Source: JAYOFM01 sp038117225
Lineage (GTDB): Bacteria > Pseudomonadota > Alphaproteobacteria > Rhodospirillales > Casp-alpha2
Direction of reading: 5' to 3'
NCBI GenBank assembly: GCA_038117225.1
Contig: JAYOFM010000003.1
Location: 18,115-82,114 of the forward strand
Length of the DNA: 64,000 nt
Shown: positions 9,082 to 17,247 of the stretch, in pieces
Layout of the letters: each line of letters begins with the position of its first letter
Position numbering within the stretch: position 1 is the first letter of the stretch
Translations under genes and position numbers: made by a program
Notes under the pieces: generated by a model
Databases searched by the model: none
What the model was told of the DNA's origin: nothing
What the model saw: the letters and a program-made list of their open reading frames with translations, nothing else

Positions 9082-10872
9082 ATGAGCCTTGCCGACGCTA
9101 CGAACGATCCCACGACCCTGCCGGAATGGAACCTTGCCGATCTGTATCCGGCGGCCGACAGCGACGAGTTCGCCGCCGATTTCGCGGCTGCCGAGAATGA
9201 GGCGAAAGCCCTGGAATCCGGCGTTAAGGGCCGGGTGGGAACGCTTGATGGCGTGGCGCTGGGTGCCGCCATCATTGCCTACGAATCAATCAATGATCGG
9301 CTCGGTCGGCTCGGCAGTTACGCCTACCTTTGTTATGCCGGCGACATGTCGGACGCGTCGCGGGCGCGCTTCAATCAGACGACGCGCGAGCGGATAACCG
9401 ACATTTCGGCGCGAATCCTGTTTTTCACGCTGGAACTCAATCGCATCGATGATGCCGACCTGGAACCGCTTTATGCCGATCCGGTGGTTGCCCGTTATCG
9501 GCCGTGGATCGAGGCGACGCGACTGCATCGACCGCACGAATTGAGCGACGACATGGAGCAATTGCTGCTTGAAAAATCCGTCGCCGGCCGCCAAGCCTGG
9601 GTACGCCTCTTCGATGAGGGGCAGGCCGCCATGCGGTTTGATATCGATGGCGATAGCCTGACCATGGGCGACACCCTCGACCGTCTGTCAGATCCCGACC
9701 GCGCCACCCGCAAGACCGCCGCCGAAGCCTTGACCAAGGGATTGGGCGCCGAAGCGCGTGTGCTAACCCTGATCACCAACACCTTGGCCAAGGACAAGGC
9801 AATCGAGGATCAGTGGCGGAACTTCGAAAGCCCGATGGCGTCGCGCAACCTCGCTAATCAGGTCGAGGACAGCGTGGTCAACGCATTGGTCGGTGCCGTA
9901 CGGGATGCCTATCCCCGGCTCAGCCATCGCTACTACGCGATGAAGGCGGGTTGGCTCGGCCTCGACCAGATGGAACATTGGGATCGCAACGCGCCGCTGC
10001 CGGAAGACGACGACAGTGATTTCAGTTGGTCCCAGGCCAAGGAAACGGTGCTCGGCGCCTATCACGGTTTCGCGCCGGAAATGGCGGAGATCGCTGGTCG
10101 CTTTTTCGATCAGCGATGGATCGACGCGCCGCCGCGACCGGGCAAGCAATCCGGCGCGTTTTCACATCCCACGGTGCCGTCGGCGCACCCCTATGTGTTG
10201 CTCAACTACCACGGCCGGGCGCGCGACGTGATGACCCTGGCCCACGAACTGGGTCACGGCGTGCATCAGGTGCTGGCCGCCGATCAGGGAGCGCTGTTGG
10301 CCGATACGCCGCTGACGCTGGCCGAAACCGCGTCGGTGTTCGGCGAGATGCTGACCTTTCGCGCCATGCTCGACGCCGCCAAGGATGACCCGGTGCGCCG
10401 CCGCGTGCTGCTGGCGGGCAAGGTCGAGGACATGCTCAACACGGTCGTGCGCCAAATCGCCTTTCACAGCTTCGAGGCGCGCGTTCACGCCGCCCGCGCC
10501 GACGGCGAACTGTCGACCGAGGCCTTGGGCGACATTTGGCTCGATGTGCAGCGTGAAAGCCTCGGGCCGGCGTTCCGGCTCGGCGATGATTACCGCATGT
10601 ACTGGGCTTATGTGCCGCATTTCCTGCACGTGCCGTTTTATGTTTATGCCTATGCGTTCGGCGATTGTCTGGTCAATTCTCTGTATGCGGTGTTCCAGTC
10701 CGGCCATCCGAATTTTCAGGCCAAGTACTTCGATATGCTGCGCGCGGGTGGCACCAAACGGCACCAGGAACTGCTGGCGCCGTTCGGTTTGGATGCCAGC
10801 CATCCGGATTTTTGGCGCCGTGGACTCGACGTGGTGGCTGGTTTGATCGACGAACTCGAGGTGGTCGCGTGA
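9082..10872 (+). CDS. pepF: M3-family oligoendopeptidase F
   Basis: Cytosolic zinc metallopeptidase that degrades short peptides, 596 residues. The zinc motif HELGHGVH has H388, E389 and H392, with a downstream Glu in the TLAETASVFGE block typical of M3B peptidases. I chose ATG 9082 (MSLADATND) over an upstream TTG at 9028 because a GGAG-like sequence lies just before it and the extra residues resemble no family sequence. First gene of a tightly packed set: its TGA overlaps the GTG of the next gene. Confidence 0.92.
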   Translation: MSLADATNDPTTLPEWNLADLYPAADSDEFAADFAAAENEAKALESGVKGRVGTLDGVALGAAIIAYESINDRLGRLGSYAYLCYAGDMSDASRARFNQTTRERITDISARILFFTLELNRIDDADLEPLYADPVVARYRPWIEATRLHRPHELSDDMEQLLLEKSVAGRQAWVRLFDEGQAAMRFDIDGDSLTMGDTLDRLSDPDRATRKTAAEALTKGLGAEARVLTLITNTLAKDKAIEDQWRNFESPMASRNLANQVEDSVVNALVGAVRDAYPRLSHRYYAMKAGWLGLDQMEHWDRNAPLPEDDDSDFSWSQAKETVLGAYHGFAPEMAEIAGRFFDQRWIDAPPRPGKQSGAFSHPTVPSAHPYVLLNYHGRARDVMTLAHELGHGVHQVLAADQGALLADTPLTLAETASVFGEMLTFRAMLDAAKDDPVRRRVLLAGKVEDMLNTVVRQIAFHSFEARVHAARADGELSTEALGDIWLDVQRESLGPAFRLGDDYRMYWAYVPHFLHVPFYVYAYAFGDCLVNSLYAVFQSGHPNFQAKYFDMLRAGGTKRHQELLAPFGLDASHPDFWRRGLDVVAGLIDELEVVA

Positions 10873-11657
10873 CAACAGCCGCATCCGCGCCGCATCTGCT
10901 GTTCGTGCATGGTGCCTTCACCGGTGCATGGTGCTGGGACGTTCACATGCTGCCGTGGTTCCGTGAACACGACCACGCGGTGAGCGCGATCGACCTGCCG
11001 GGCCGTTGGGACGGCCCGGACGCCAAGCGGCTGCAGGAGTTTTCGATCACGGATTACGTCGATGCGGTGGCCGCCGCGGTGCGGGCGCTGCCGGCACCGC
11101 CGGTCATCGTCGGCCATTCCATGGGCGGTCTGTTGGCCTTGCGCGCGGCCTTGGAAGAAGACGTCGCTGGCTTAATCTTGATGTCCAGTGTGCCGCCGAC
11201 CGGACTTAGCCCGGCGGCCATGGAAATGGCGATGAATGATCCGCAATTGTTTTTGCAGGTCATGAAGATTCTCGATGCCGGCGGTTCGCAAGGAGATCCT
11301 GAGATATTGCGCCGGGCCCTGTTTTCCGACGCCATCGACCGGTCCGTGGCGGCCAGCTATCTGGCACGTTGCCAGAACGAATCCCAGTTGGCGGTGATGG
11401 CCATGCATGGTCCGCAGTTCTTCAATCCACTGGCGTATTGGGGGCTGCCTATCTTGATTCTGGGCGGCGACGCGGACCGGTTGATCGGTCCGGCTCATGT
11501 TTATTGGACGGCGGCGATGCTGACGCGGCCAGCGGAAATCATCCCCGACATCGGCCATGCCATGATGCTCGAACCGGCCTGGCGGGATGTCGCCGAGCGG
11601 ATCGACGGCTGGATTGGAACCAACTTCACCGACGCCGGCGCGCGTGCCCATGGCTGA
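10869..11657 (+). CDS. alpha/beta hydrolase
   Basis: 262 residues. The GTG start at 10869 overlaps the peptidase stop (GTGA), and the following residues run straight into the first strand HLLFVHGAFTGAWCW. The nucleophile elbow GHSMGG gives Ser84, the acid is in GGDADRLIG, and the His is in DIGHAMMLE. Typical serine hydrolase/esterase; substrate unknown. Lies between an oligopeptidase and an ABC1 kinase-like gene with overlaps at both ends, so the three are very likely one transcript. Confidence 0.82.
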   Translation: MTTAASAPHLLFVHGAFTGAWCWDVHMLPWFREHDHAVSAIDLPGRWDGPDAKRLQEFSITDYVDAVAAAVRALPAPPVIVGHSMGGLLALRAALEEDVAGLILMSSVPPTGLSPAAMEMAMNDPQLFLQVMKILDAGGSQGDPEILRRALFSDAIDRSVAASYLARCQNESQLAVMAMHGPQFFNPLAYWGLPILILGGDADRLIGPAHVYWTAAMLTRPAEIIPDIGHAMMLEPAWRDVAERIDGWIGTNFTDAGARAHG

Positions 11658-12990
11658 CGAAAACAGCCTCGGCGGACGGGTCAAGCGCTATGCCCGGGTC
11701 GGCACGGCGGTGGGGGGCCTTGCGGCCAGGGCCGCCGGCGGACGTTTTCTCGGGTTGACGTTCGACAAGGCGGAGCACGCGGCGGATTTGCAGGCCGCGC
11801 TCGGCGGGCTGAAGGGGCCTCTGATGAAGGTGGCACAGATTCTCGCTACCATTCCCGATGTGCTGCCCGAGGAATACGTCGCCGAACTAGCCCAATTGCA
11901 GACCGACGCGCCGTCCATGGGATGGGCCTTCGTCAAACGGCGCATGACGTCTGAACTCGGTACTGGTTGGCAGAGTCGCTTCACCTCATTCGAGCACGAG
12001 GCGGCGAAGGCGGCATCGCTCGGCCAGGTGCACCGCGCCATTGCTCATGATGGCCGATCCTTGGCTTGTAAAATTCAATACCCGGACATGGGCTCCGCCG
12101 TGGAGGCCGACCTGCGTCAACTCAAGATCGCCTTCGCCGTCTATCGCCGCTATGACCGCGCCGTCGATCCCCGCGAAATCCACAAGGAATTGGGTGAGCG
12201 CCTGCGTGAGGAGTTGGACTATCGCCGCGAAGCCCGCAACATGGCGCTCTACCGCGAAATGCTGTCGGCCGAGGCGTCGGTTCATGTGCCGGATGTCGTC
12301 GCGGAGCTTTCCAGCGAGCGCTTGTTGAGCATGACCTGGTTGACCGGCGCGCCGCTGATGGATTTCGTCAACAGCCACCAGGACATGCGCAATACCGTGG
12401 CGCTGAACATGTTTCGGGCCTGGTACGTGCCGTTTTATGGCTCCGGGGTCATCCATGGAGACCCGCATCTGGGCAATTATACGGTATGCGACAATGGCGA
12501 CGTGAACCTGCTTGATTTCGGCTGCATTCGCGTCTTTAGACCGAGCTTCGTGCGCGCCGTGATCGACCTCTACAAGGCGTTGCGTGACGACGACATGGAC
12601 CTCGCCGTGCATGCGTACGAAACCTGGGGTTTCTCCAATATGGATCGATCGGTGATCGAAATTCTCAATCAGTGGGCACATTTTCTATATGGCCCGTTGC
12701 TGGTCGATAAAGTGCAATCCATCCAGGAAAGCAGTGGCGTCGCCTATGGCGCGGGGGTCGCCGCCAAGGTGCACCGGGAACTGCGCGAAATCGGTGGCGT
12801 GACGCCGCCGCGCGAGTTCGTGTTGATGGACCGTGCCGCTATCGGGCTCGGCAGCGTGTTTACTCACCTCAAGGCCGAGATCAACTGGCACCGTATGTTT
12901 CATGATCTTATCGACGGCTTTGACGAGGCCAAGCTGGCGCGGCGTCAGAAGAAGCTGCTGAAGGCCTTCGACATTCCAGCGCCATCGTAA
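11650..12990 (+). CDS. ABC1/UbiB (AarF)-family atypical kinase
   Basis: 446 residues from ATG 11650, overlapping the previous gene by 8 bp. ABC1 proteins regulate ubiquinone synthesis or lipid metabolism. The signature KxxQ segment is MKVAQILATIP, the Ala-rich nucleotide loop is AAKAASLGQVHRA, the invariant Lys is in LACKIQYP, the catalytic loop is HGDPHLGNY and the metal motif is LLDFGCIR. All hallmark motifs are present, so ATPase activity is plausible. No C-terminal transmembrane pair is evident, unlike E. coli UbiB. Confidence 0.87.
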   Translation: MADENSLGGRVKRYARVGTAVGGLAARAAGGRFLGLTFDKAEHAADLQAALGGLKGPLMKVAQILATIPDVLPEEYVAELAQLQTDAPSMGWAFVKRRMTSELGTGWQSRFTSFEHEAAKAASLGQVHRAIAHDGRSLACKIQYPDMGSAVEADLRQLKIAFAVYRRYDRAVDPREIHKELGERLREELDYRREARNMALYREMLSAEASVHVPDVVAELSSERLLSMTWLTGAPLMDFVNSHQDMRNTVALNMFRAWYVPFYGSGVIHGDPHLGNYTVCDNGDVNLLDFGCIRVFRPSFVRAVIDLYKALRDDDMDLAVHAYETWGFSNMDRSVIEILNQWAHFLYGPLLVDKVQSIQESSGVAYGAGVAAKVHRELREIGGVTPPREFVLMDRAAIGLGSVFTHLKAEINWHRMFHDLIDGFDEAKLARRQKKLLKAFDIPAPS

Positions 12991-13044
12991 TACCCTTTCC
13001 GGCGGCGGTGACGGGCAAATGAAAACGATGCGAATGGGGTCGGC

Positions 13045-13365
13045 ATGATTTTGACAACCACGTCAAATATCGAGGGGCAGCACATTGTCAAATACCTCGG
13101 AATCGTCTCCGGCGAGGCGGTGATGGGGGCCAATGTGGTCAAGGATATACTGGCCGGCATTACCGATATCGTCGGCGGCCGCGCCGGAACCTACGAGCAA
13201 GAGTTCAGGACCGCCAAGGACCTGGCCGTGGCCGAAATGGTGGAACAGGCCCGGCTGCTCGGCGCCAATGCGGTCGTTGGTATCGATCTCGATTATCAGG
13301 TGATCGCCAGTGGCAAGACCATGTTGATGGTGTCGGCCAATGGCACGGCCGTTGAAACCACCTAA
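13045..13365 (+). CDS. YbjQ-family (UPF0145) protein
   Basis: 106 residues, the usual length for this pentamer-forming small domain. It contains GANVVKDILAGITDIVGGR and the LGANAVVGIDLDYQ signature of the YbjQ family. Biochemical role is not established in the family; a metal-binding role has been proposed. Follows the ABC1 kinase gene by 54 bp and may share its transcript. Confidence 0.88.
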   Translation: MILTTTSNIEGQHIVKYLGIVSGEAVMGANVVKDILAGITDIVGGRAGTYEQEFRTAKDLAVAEMVEQARLLGANAVVGIDLDYQVIASGKTMLMVSANGTAVETT

Positions 13366-13444
13366 TTGGTCAGACCGACGCAGAACGAAATAACGTGGAT
13401 GGGAATCCGAGGGGGACGGGCGATCAGGCCCGAGCAACATAGCG

Positions 13445-14671
13445 ATGGCAGATGATATCAAACGCGCGCCAGCCGTTGACCTAAGTGCGCTGTCCGAACA
13501 GAACGCCGACGCCGACGATCAGCTGCTCCTCGCCGCCTTGGACGAGGAACTGCATCGATTGTGGGGCCTCGGACGCAACCTGATCCTCGCCTGGGCGGCA
13601 AGCGGGCGGGGCGTCGATGTGCTGGTGGTCCCCCATTACACGCTGATTTCGTTCGCCGGCATTGGCGCCGAAGAAGACGGCGGCGGCACAATGGAAGGGG
13701 CGGTGATCGAGGAACTGATGACCGGCTCGAAGCATCTTTCGCCGGAACGTCTGGTCGAAGTCGCTCGGACCCTGGATTACAAAATTCAGCATATTGATCT
13801 GCCGTTCGTGCCGGGTGTCGACCTATCCGATGAATTGATCGAGGGGTCGGTCAAACGCTTCAGCATCGGTTATTGTGAGGATCGTGCGGTGGCGCTATTC
13901 GATATCGTCGGCTTTGGCCTGCTGTCGCCGCTGGAGCAGGTAACGCAGCTCAACAGCCTCGCCTATTCGCTCAACTCCGCCTACGCCAAATTACTGAAGA
14001 AGCGCATCGATATCAGCTTCGCCCGCACCACCACGGGAGATGGATTCTATATCTGGAACCGGGATCGCTCTGTTCAGGCCAACGTCAACCTCTACCACTT
14101 CATGCATCTGGTGTTGGCCGACAACGCCATTGCCCGGCGCAAGTCGAAATTCTCCAACATGACGCCGTTGCTGCGCACCTGCTTTCACATCGGCGGCCAT
14201 TACGAATTCTATCAGTCGGAAGGGCTCAGCCCGACCATCTACAGTTACATCGTCGGCGACGTGACCATCGAATTGGCGCGAATGTCCGAGCGCGCGGTGC
14301 CCGGTCAGGTGCTGGTCGGCGATTTCCTGGCGCCGATGCCGGACTGGATCACCGGCGATGAAATACGTCTTGATACCATCGCCTTCATCGAACGTACCCA
14401 GGCGACGCTTTCCAGCCTTGAGGGACTGGTGCTGTCCGAAGACGGCATCGAGTCCATCAAGTGCTACCTGACCGGCGCCAAGGTGGCGAACGAGGGATTC
14501 GGTATCAAGCGCTACCGCATATCCGATAAGCATGGCCGCACGCGGGATGTCTATAACGCGAAGGTCAACATCTACCGAACCAGCGCCGATCCGGTATTTC
14601 TCGGTTTGCAGACCGAGGATCTGTCCGCCTTCGAGGTCGTCGATGAGGAATTTGCCGGCTACGGCGCCTGA
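13445..14671 (+). CDS. class III nucleotidyl-cyclase-fold protein with altered active site
   Basis: 408 residues, no signal peptide or membrane segment. Residues about 147-300 resemble a class III cyclase homology domain: FDIVGF with metal Asp153, TGDGFYIW with Asp199, and GDVTIELARMSERAVPGQVLVG aligning with the strand-helix that carries the transition-state residues. The Arg is kept (R279), but the Asn expected about four residues before it is missing, and the usual substrate-selecting Lys before TGDG is not evident. N-terminal (1-140) and C-terminal regions match nothing I recognise. It could be an inactive regulatory relative or a cyclase with changed chemistry. Confidence 0.6.
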   Translation: MADDIKRAPAVDLSALSEQNADADDQLLLAALDEELHRLWGLGRNLILAWAASGRGVDVLVVPHYTLISFAGIGAEEDGGGTMEGAVIEELMTGSKHLSPERLVEVARTLDYKIQHIDLPFVPGVDLSDELIEGSVKRFSIGYCEDRAVALFDIVGFGLLSPLEQVTQLNSLAYSLNSAYAKLLKKRIDISFARTTTGDGFYIWNRDRSVQANVNLYHFMHLVLADNAIARRKSKFSNMTPLLRTCFHIGGHYEFYQSEGLSPTIYSYIVGDVTIELARMSERAVPGQVLVGDFLAPMPDWITGDEIRLDTIAFIERTQATLSSLEGLVLSEDGIESIKCYLTGAKVANEGFGIKRYRISDKHGRTRDVYNAKVNIYRTSADPVFLGLQTEDLSAFEVVDEEFAGYGA

Positions 14672-14680
14672 ACCAAGCCC

Positions 14681-15580
14681 CTAGCGGTCGTCATTTCGCA
14701 TCAGCCAGGTGCCGATCATCACCGCGATGATGACCAGGGCGCCGCCGACATATTGCGCGCCGTTCAGCCGCTCCCCCAGCACCAGCGCCGCGACGACCAG
14801 CGATACCAGCGGTTCCGCGTTCGAAACCAAAGCCGTCGGCGCTGCGCCCGCAAGTTTGAGTGCCGGGAATTGTGTGCTGATCCCAATCAAATAACACGTC
14901 CCGGCGGCTAGGATGGCCCACCATCCGACAGTTGCCGACGGAGTGACAAAGCTGTCGGTCGAGAATGTCGCGATGGCCATCACCGGCACGGCGACCATAT
15001 GGGTAAATAGCGCGATCTGTGGCGTGCCGATCGTTTTCATGGCGCGCTCGCCGGCTAGATACATGACCGCCGCCCCCACCGCCGCCATCATGGCGAGCGC
15101 GATGCCGCGCCAGTCCATGCCGCCGATGTCCGTTCCCAGCGCCAGGGTCAGGCCGATGAAGGCGAGGGCATAGGCACCACCTCGACGCGGTCCCGGTAGC
15201 CGCCGCGCCGCCACCATCTTGGCGCCGAGCACGATCAGCGGAAAGGTGTAGAACAGGATCGCCGCTAGACTGACGGGAATGAAGGCGACGCTGGACATAT
15301 AGCCGACCGAAATCATGGTTAGACCGATGCCGGTCAGCAATACCGAACCCCATAGCGCGCGCGGCACCCGCAGGTCGCTGCGCAGGATCAACACCACCGC
15401 CAATGACGACGCCAGACCGAATAACGCCCGCAGTAAGACTAACGTCCACGGTGTGGTGCCGGCGTCGTACGCCATGCGTGCGAACGTGGTGATGAAGCTA
15501 AGGCTGGTCGCCGACGCGAAGGCGATGGCGATGCCGGCGATGAAACGAGGGTCGGCGGGCTTGCGTGATCCGGCGTTCAT
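14681..15580 (-). CDS. EamA/DMT-family membrane transporter
   Basis: 299 residues, ten membrane segments in two EamA repeats, with the characteristic glycine-rich LVLGERLNGAQYVGGALV segment at the end of the second repeat. Convergent with the cyclase-fold gene (9 bp apart) and divergent from the RidA gene. A second, unrelated-by-sequence family member is at 6.3 kb. Substrate unknown; an amino-acid or amine exporter would suit the neighbouring RidA and creatinase genes, but that is inference. Confidence 0.85.
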   Translation of the reverse strand: MNAGSRKPADPRFIAGIAIAFASATSLSFITTFARMAYDAGTTPWTLVLLRALFGLASSLAVVLILRSDLRVPRALWGSVLLTGIGLTMISVGYMSSVAFIPVSLAAILFYTFPLIVLGAKMVAARRLPGPRRGGAYALAFIGLTLALGTDIGGMDWRGIALAMMAAVGAAVMYLAGERAMKTIGTPQIALFTHMVAVPVMAIATFSTDSFVTPSATVGWWAILAAGTCYLIGISTQFPALKLAGAAPTALVSNAEPLVSLVVAALVLGERLNGAQYVGGALVIIAVMIGTWLMRNDDR

Positions 15581-15624
15581 GGCATGCTGGCCGCCCAGCC
15601 TGCAGCGATAAGCGGAGATATATT

Positions 15625-16023
15625 ATGGCCGATCCCATCTTTCACAACTTCAGCACGGCGCCGACCCATGTGGCGCCGTTCAGCCACGCCGTTGAATGTG
15701 ACGGTTGGATACAAATGACCGGCCAGATGCCAACCGATCCCAACGATGACGCGGCACCCTTGCCCGATGGTATCGAGGCACAAACCCGTCGGGTCATGGA
15801 CAATCTGATCATCGTTCTGGAGGGTCTGGGCCTCGGTCTCGAGCATGTACTGTCCTGTCGCGTTTTCATTACCGAGTTCGAACGCGACTATGCGGCCATG
15901 AACGACGCCTACAAGTCCTATTTCCCGGCCGACCGTCTGCCGGCACGTACATGTGTCGGCGTCACCGGCCTGGCGCGCGGCGCCTTGGTCGAAATCGACA
16001 TGGTGGCGCACCGTCCTGATTAG
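15625..16023 (+). CDS. RidA/YjgF-family enamine/imine deaminase
   Basis: 132 residues. RidA proteins hydrolyse reactive 2-aminoacrylate-type enamines released by PLP enzymes. The substrate-binding Arg is R108 in RLPARTCVGV and Glu123 follows in LVEIDMVA, both conserved in active members. AGCGGAG lies just upstream of ATG 15625, which supports this start over in-frame codons further 5'. Convergent with the creatinase gene, 10 bp between stops. Confidence 0.88.
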   Translation: MADPIFHNFSTAPTHVAPFSHAVECDGWIQMTGQMPTDPNDDAAPLPDGIEAQTRRVMDNLIIVLEGLGLGLEHVLSCRVFITEFERDYAAMNDAYKSYFPADRLPARTCVGVTGLARGALVEIDMVAHRPD

Positions 16024-16033
16024 TCCGGACGCG

Positions 16034-17239
16034 TTAGCCGCCGACCACGTTGTGCTCCGGCCCGAAGGGGAAGCCGGTGATGTTGTCGGCGCCGTCGTCC
16101 GTCACCACCAGAATGTCGTGCTCCCGGTAGCCGCCGGCGCCGGGCTGACCCTCGGGAAGCATGATCATCGGTTCCATGGAAACCACCATGCCCGGTTCCA
16201 GCACGGTCTCGATATCCTCGCGCAACTCCAACCCGGCCTCGCGGCCGTAGTAGTGGCTGAGCACGCCGAAGGAATGGCCGTAGCCAAAGGTGCGGTACTG
16301 CAGCAAGTCATGCTCGGCATAGATTTCGTTCAGCGTATTGGCGATCTCGCAACAGCGCGCGCCCGGTTTTATCAGCTCCAGGCCGGCGCGATGTACGGCC
16401 ACGTTGATCTCCCATAGCCGCCGGTGCTCGTCGGAAACCTCCTCGCAGAACAGGGTGCGCTCCAGCGCCGTGTAATAGCCGGAAATCATCGGAAAGCAGT
16501 TGAGGCTGAGAATATCGCCGCGCTCGATCTTGCGCGCCGTTACCGGATTATGAGCGCCGTCCGTGTTTATGCCGGATTGGAACCAGGTCCAGGTATCCAT
16601 CAGTTCGCTGTCGGGAAAACGCTCGGCGATTTCGCGCACCATGGCCTGCGTTGAGTGCAGCGCGACCTCATGTTCGGGCACGCCGACGCCGATCGCCTCG
16701 ACACAGGCGGCGCCGCCGATGTCGGCGACCTGGGCACCGTGCTTTATAAGCGCGATTTCATCCGGTGACTTGACCATGCGCAACTTCATCACCGGGCCGG
16801 CGATATCGACGATGGTGGCGTCGGGAAATGCGTCCTGAAGTTTGACGATGGTCGCCAGGGTGACGTGGTCATGCTCAATGCCGATGCGTGCCGTCGGCGG
16901 GATCAACTGTTGCAGGGCACGGAAATAGTTGTCCCGTTGCCAGTCGGTGTAGATGAGATTGCCGTGGCCACGGGTGCGCCGCCACGGTTGGCCGCCATCA
17001 ATGTTGGCGCTGACCGTGGTCATGGCATCCTGATCGACGACCAGCCCGAAATCCCGGCCGAATCGGCAATAGAGGAAATCCCCGTAATAGTTGATGTTCT
17101 GGTAGGATGTGAACAGGGCGTGGGTGACGTTCTGCTCCTCCATCATGGCGCGCAGTCTGTTCAGGCGTCCGGCATATTCCGCGTCCGAGAAGGTGCCCGG
17201 CGCGGGCTCGCCGTTTTCGATGTGGATAATGTTTTCCAT
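16034..17239 (-). CDS. creatinase (creatine amidinohydrolase), M24 family
   Basis: Hydrolyses creatine to sarcosine and urea. The 401 residues match the Pseudomonas enzyme over the whole length, including SYxNINYY (45-52), SANIDGGQPWRR (77-88), YTDWQRDNYF (97-106), MDTWTWFQSGINTDG (214-228), FGYGHSFG and EPGMVVSMEPMIMLPEG. The catalytic His is H230 (His232 in the Pseudomonas protein), and the metal ligands of M24 aminopeptidases are absent, as expected for a metal-independent creatinase. It follows the GGT gene by 8 bp in the same direction. No creatininase, sarcosine oxidase or urease is in the window. Confidence 0.9.
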   Translation of the reverse strand: MENIIHIENGEPAPGTFSDAEYAGRLNRLRAMMEEQNVTHALFTSYQNINYYGDFLYCRFGRDFGLVVDQDAMTTVSANIDGGQPWRRTRGHGNLIYTDWQRDNYFRALQQLIPPTARIGIEHDHVTLATIVKLQDAFPDATIVDIAGPVMKLRMVKSPDEIALIKHGAQVADIGGAACVEAIGVGVPEHEVALHSTQAMVREIAERFPDSELMDTWTWFQSGINTDGAHNPVTARKIERGDILSLNCFPMISGYYTALERTLFCEEVSDEHRRLWEINVAVHRAGLELIKPGARCCEIANTLNEIYAEHDLLQYRTFGYGHSFGVLSHYYGREAGLELREDIETVLEPGMVVSMEPMIMLPEGQPGAGGYREHDILVVTDDGADNITGFPFGPEHNVVGG

Positions 17240-17247
17240 GATGTTCC

